7,173 bases of DNA from Dehalococcoidia bacterium (GTDB lineage: Bacteria; Chloroflexota; Dehalococcoidia; Dehalococcoidales; Fen-1064). The first letter of the stretch is position 1, and each line of letters begins with the position of its first letter. The stretch covers positions 1 through 7,173 of the forward strand of contig PMBW01000126.1 in NCBI GenBank assembly GCA_003153075.1, written 5' to 3'. Shown here piece by piece: positions 6,377-7,173 of this stretch. The notes beneath the pieces were generated by a model. The model had not been told where the DNA came from, did not search any database, and was given only the letters and a program-made list of their open reading frames with translations. A program made the position numbers and the translations under genes.

Positions 6377-7173
6377 CTATTTTTGTAGTTTTTCACCTAA
6401 GTCATCTTCGTAATACTTTCGGGCCAATTTACGCAATGACTCCTTGTCACCTGGAGCCACGGCTCCGGTAGCTACCAGTTCTAGTGCATACTCTTTGATC
6501 ATACCTATCAATGGGGAAGCTTTGATATCCAACATTTCCATGATTTCGGTGCCGCCCAGCGGGTATTCAATCTTGGTTGATACTGCCAGCTGTACATCAT
6601 TTACCATTTTCCGTAAGTTCTCGATTACATCGGCTCGCGGATTTGCGCTAGCAGCAAGATCGGAGGCAACCAAATCCATCAGCATATTGATATCATTGTA
6701 GTTATCAGCAGACACACGGCGAATTAACCGATACACACCCCGACGGTTTAGTTCGTTACCCATCGTCAGCATCAACGGTTGCATATGTCTGTTAACCAGA
6801 TTTGATACACGCTCCACCGTCGCAGAATCAAAACTCAGATTCTTCAAAACTTTCGTAGTTATTTCAGTTCCGATATCCTCGTGTCCATAGAAATGCACGT
6901 CTCCTGCTGACACAGTTTTAGTACTCGGCTTACCGCTATCATGCAATAGAGCTGCCAATCGCAACATCAAGCAATCACTCTGCGTACCCATGACGTTTTT
7001 CAATACTGCCAGCGTATGCTCGAACGCATCTAGATTGTGATACCGGTTCTGTTCTAGACCAATTAAATCTGTAAAACCAGGAATTACATACGGCATCAAA
7101 CGCAGGTCGCACATCAACCTGATTCCACGTATCGGGTCGTCTGTCATTAATATTTTAGAGAATTCGTCGCGGT
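6377..7173 (-). CDS. CCA-adding enzyme/poly(A) polymerase-family protein, HD-domain C-terminal part (5' partial)
   Basis: This is the C-terminal portion of a protein resembling bacterial tRNA nucleotidyltransferase (Cca), which builds or repairs the CCA end of tRNA; the HD domain in such proteins is a metal-dependent phosphohydrolase. The frame stays open past the ATG at 7147 to the window edge, reading RDEFSKIL before MTDDPIRGIRLM. That block matches the family's linker between the polymerase head and the HD domain (typically RDEF.K.L...P.RGLRLL), so the real start and the catalytic GS/DxD head lie beyond 7173. Numbering from the Met at 7147, the HD residues are His44 (AFEHT), His69-Asp70 (LLHDSGKP) and His89 (FYGHE), then NRHMQPL. 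The C-terminus (GTEIMEMLDIKASPLIGMIKE) resembles the usual Cca tail. No signal peptide or membrane segment appears in the visible part. CCA-adding, A-adding and poly(A)-polymerase activities cannot be told apart without the missing head, so no symbol is given. Stop codon TAG at 6379-6377. Confidence 0.83.
   Translation of the reverse strand, partial: RDEFSKILMTDDPIRGIRLMCDLRLMPYVIPGFTDLIGLEQNRYHNLDAFEHTLAVLKNVMGTQSDCLMLRLAALLHDSGKPSTKTVSAGDVHFYGHEDIGTEITTKVLKNLSFDSATVERVSNLVNRHMQPLMLTMGNELNRRGVYRLIRRVSADNYNDINMLMDLVASDLAASANPRADVIENLRKMVNDVQLAVSTKIEYPLGGTEIMEMLDIKASPLIGMIKEYALELVATGAVAPGDKESLRKLARKYYEDDLGEKLQK

Noticed and set aside
6444..6701. 85-codon plus-strand frame antisense to the HD protein
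   Set aside because: It mirrors the C-terminal coding region of the CCA/HD protein and has no independent support.

Overview
The window holds two gene pairs that converge on a short non-coding gap. It comes from a bacterium of moderate GC content (by eye a little under 50%, with the right half more AT-rich). Nothing here fixes the taxon. The lipoprotein adaptor with its Thr/Ser/Pro/Gln-rich spacers and the adaptor-after-pump gene order would suit Chloroflexota such as Dehalococcoidia or another environmental lineage, but this is a weak impression from style, not a phylogenetic result.

Left half, + strand (1-5102): the 3' nine-tenths of an RND-superfamily (HAE1/AcrB-like) inner-membrane efflux pump, followed with an ATGA stop/start overlap by a lipoprotein periplasmic adaptor (membrane fusion protein). 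The adaptor is the most unusual gene. Two complete adaptor modules (each a split lipoyl domain, a helical hairpin and a beta-barrel) are fused head to tail in one polypeptide, joined by a low-complexity linker. The pump would use the proton gradient to move substrate and the adaptor would couple it to an exit duct or the extracytoplasmic space. No outer-membrane channel gene is visible.

Middle (5103-5332): 230 bases between convergent stop codons, with two nested or adjacent inverted repeats and small GC hairpins but no convincing canonical terminator.

Right half, - strand (7173-5333): the C-terminal part of a CCA-adding enzyme/poly(A) polymerase-family protein with an HD domain (its N-terminus lies beyond the right edge), then after 39 bases a complete nucleotidyltransferase of the COG3541/RlaP type with a strong ribosome binding site. 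The two are probably co-transcribed. Both belong to the DNA polymerase beta-like nucleotidyltransferase superfamily, one a tRNA 3'-end enzyme and the other a family linked by comparative genomics to RNA repair, so a shared role in RNA-end metabolism is possible but unproven.

Both end genes are cut by the window: the ATG at position 1 and the ATG at 7147 are internal methionines, not true starts.
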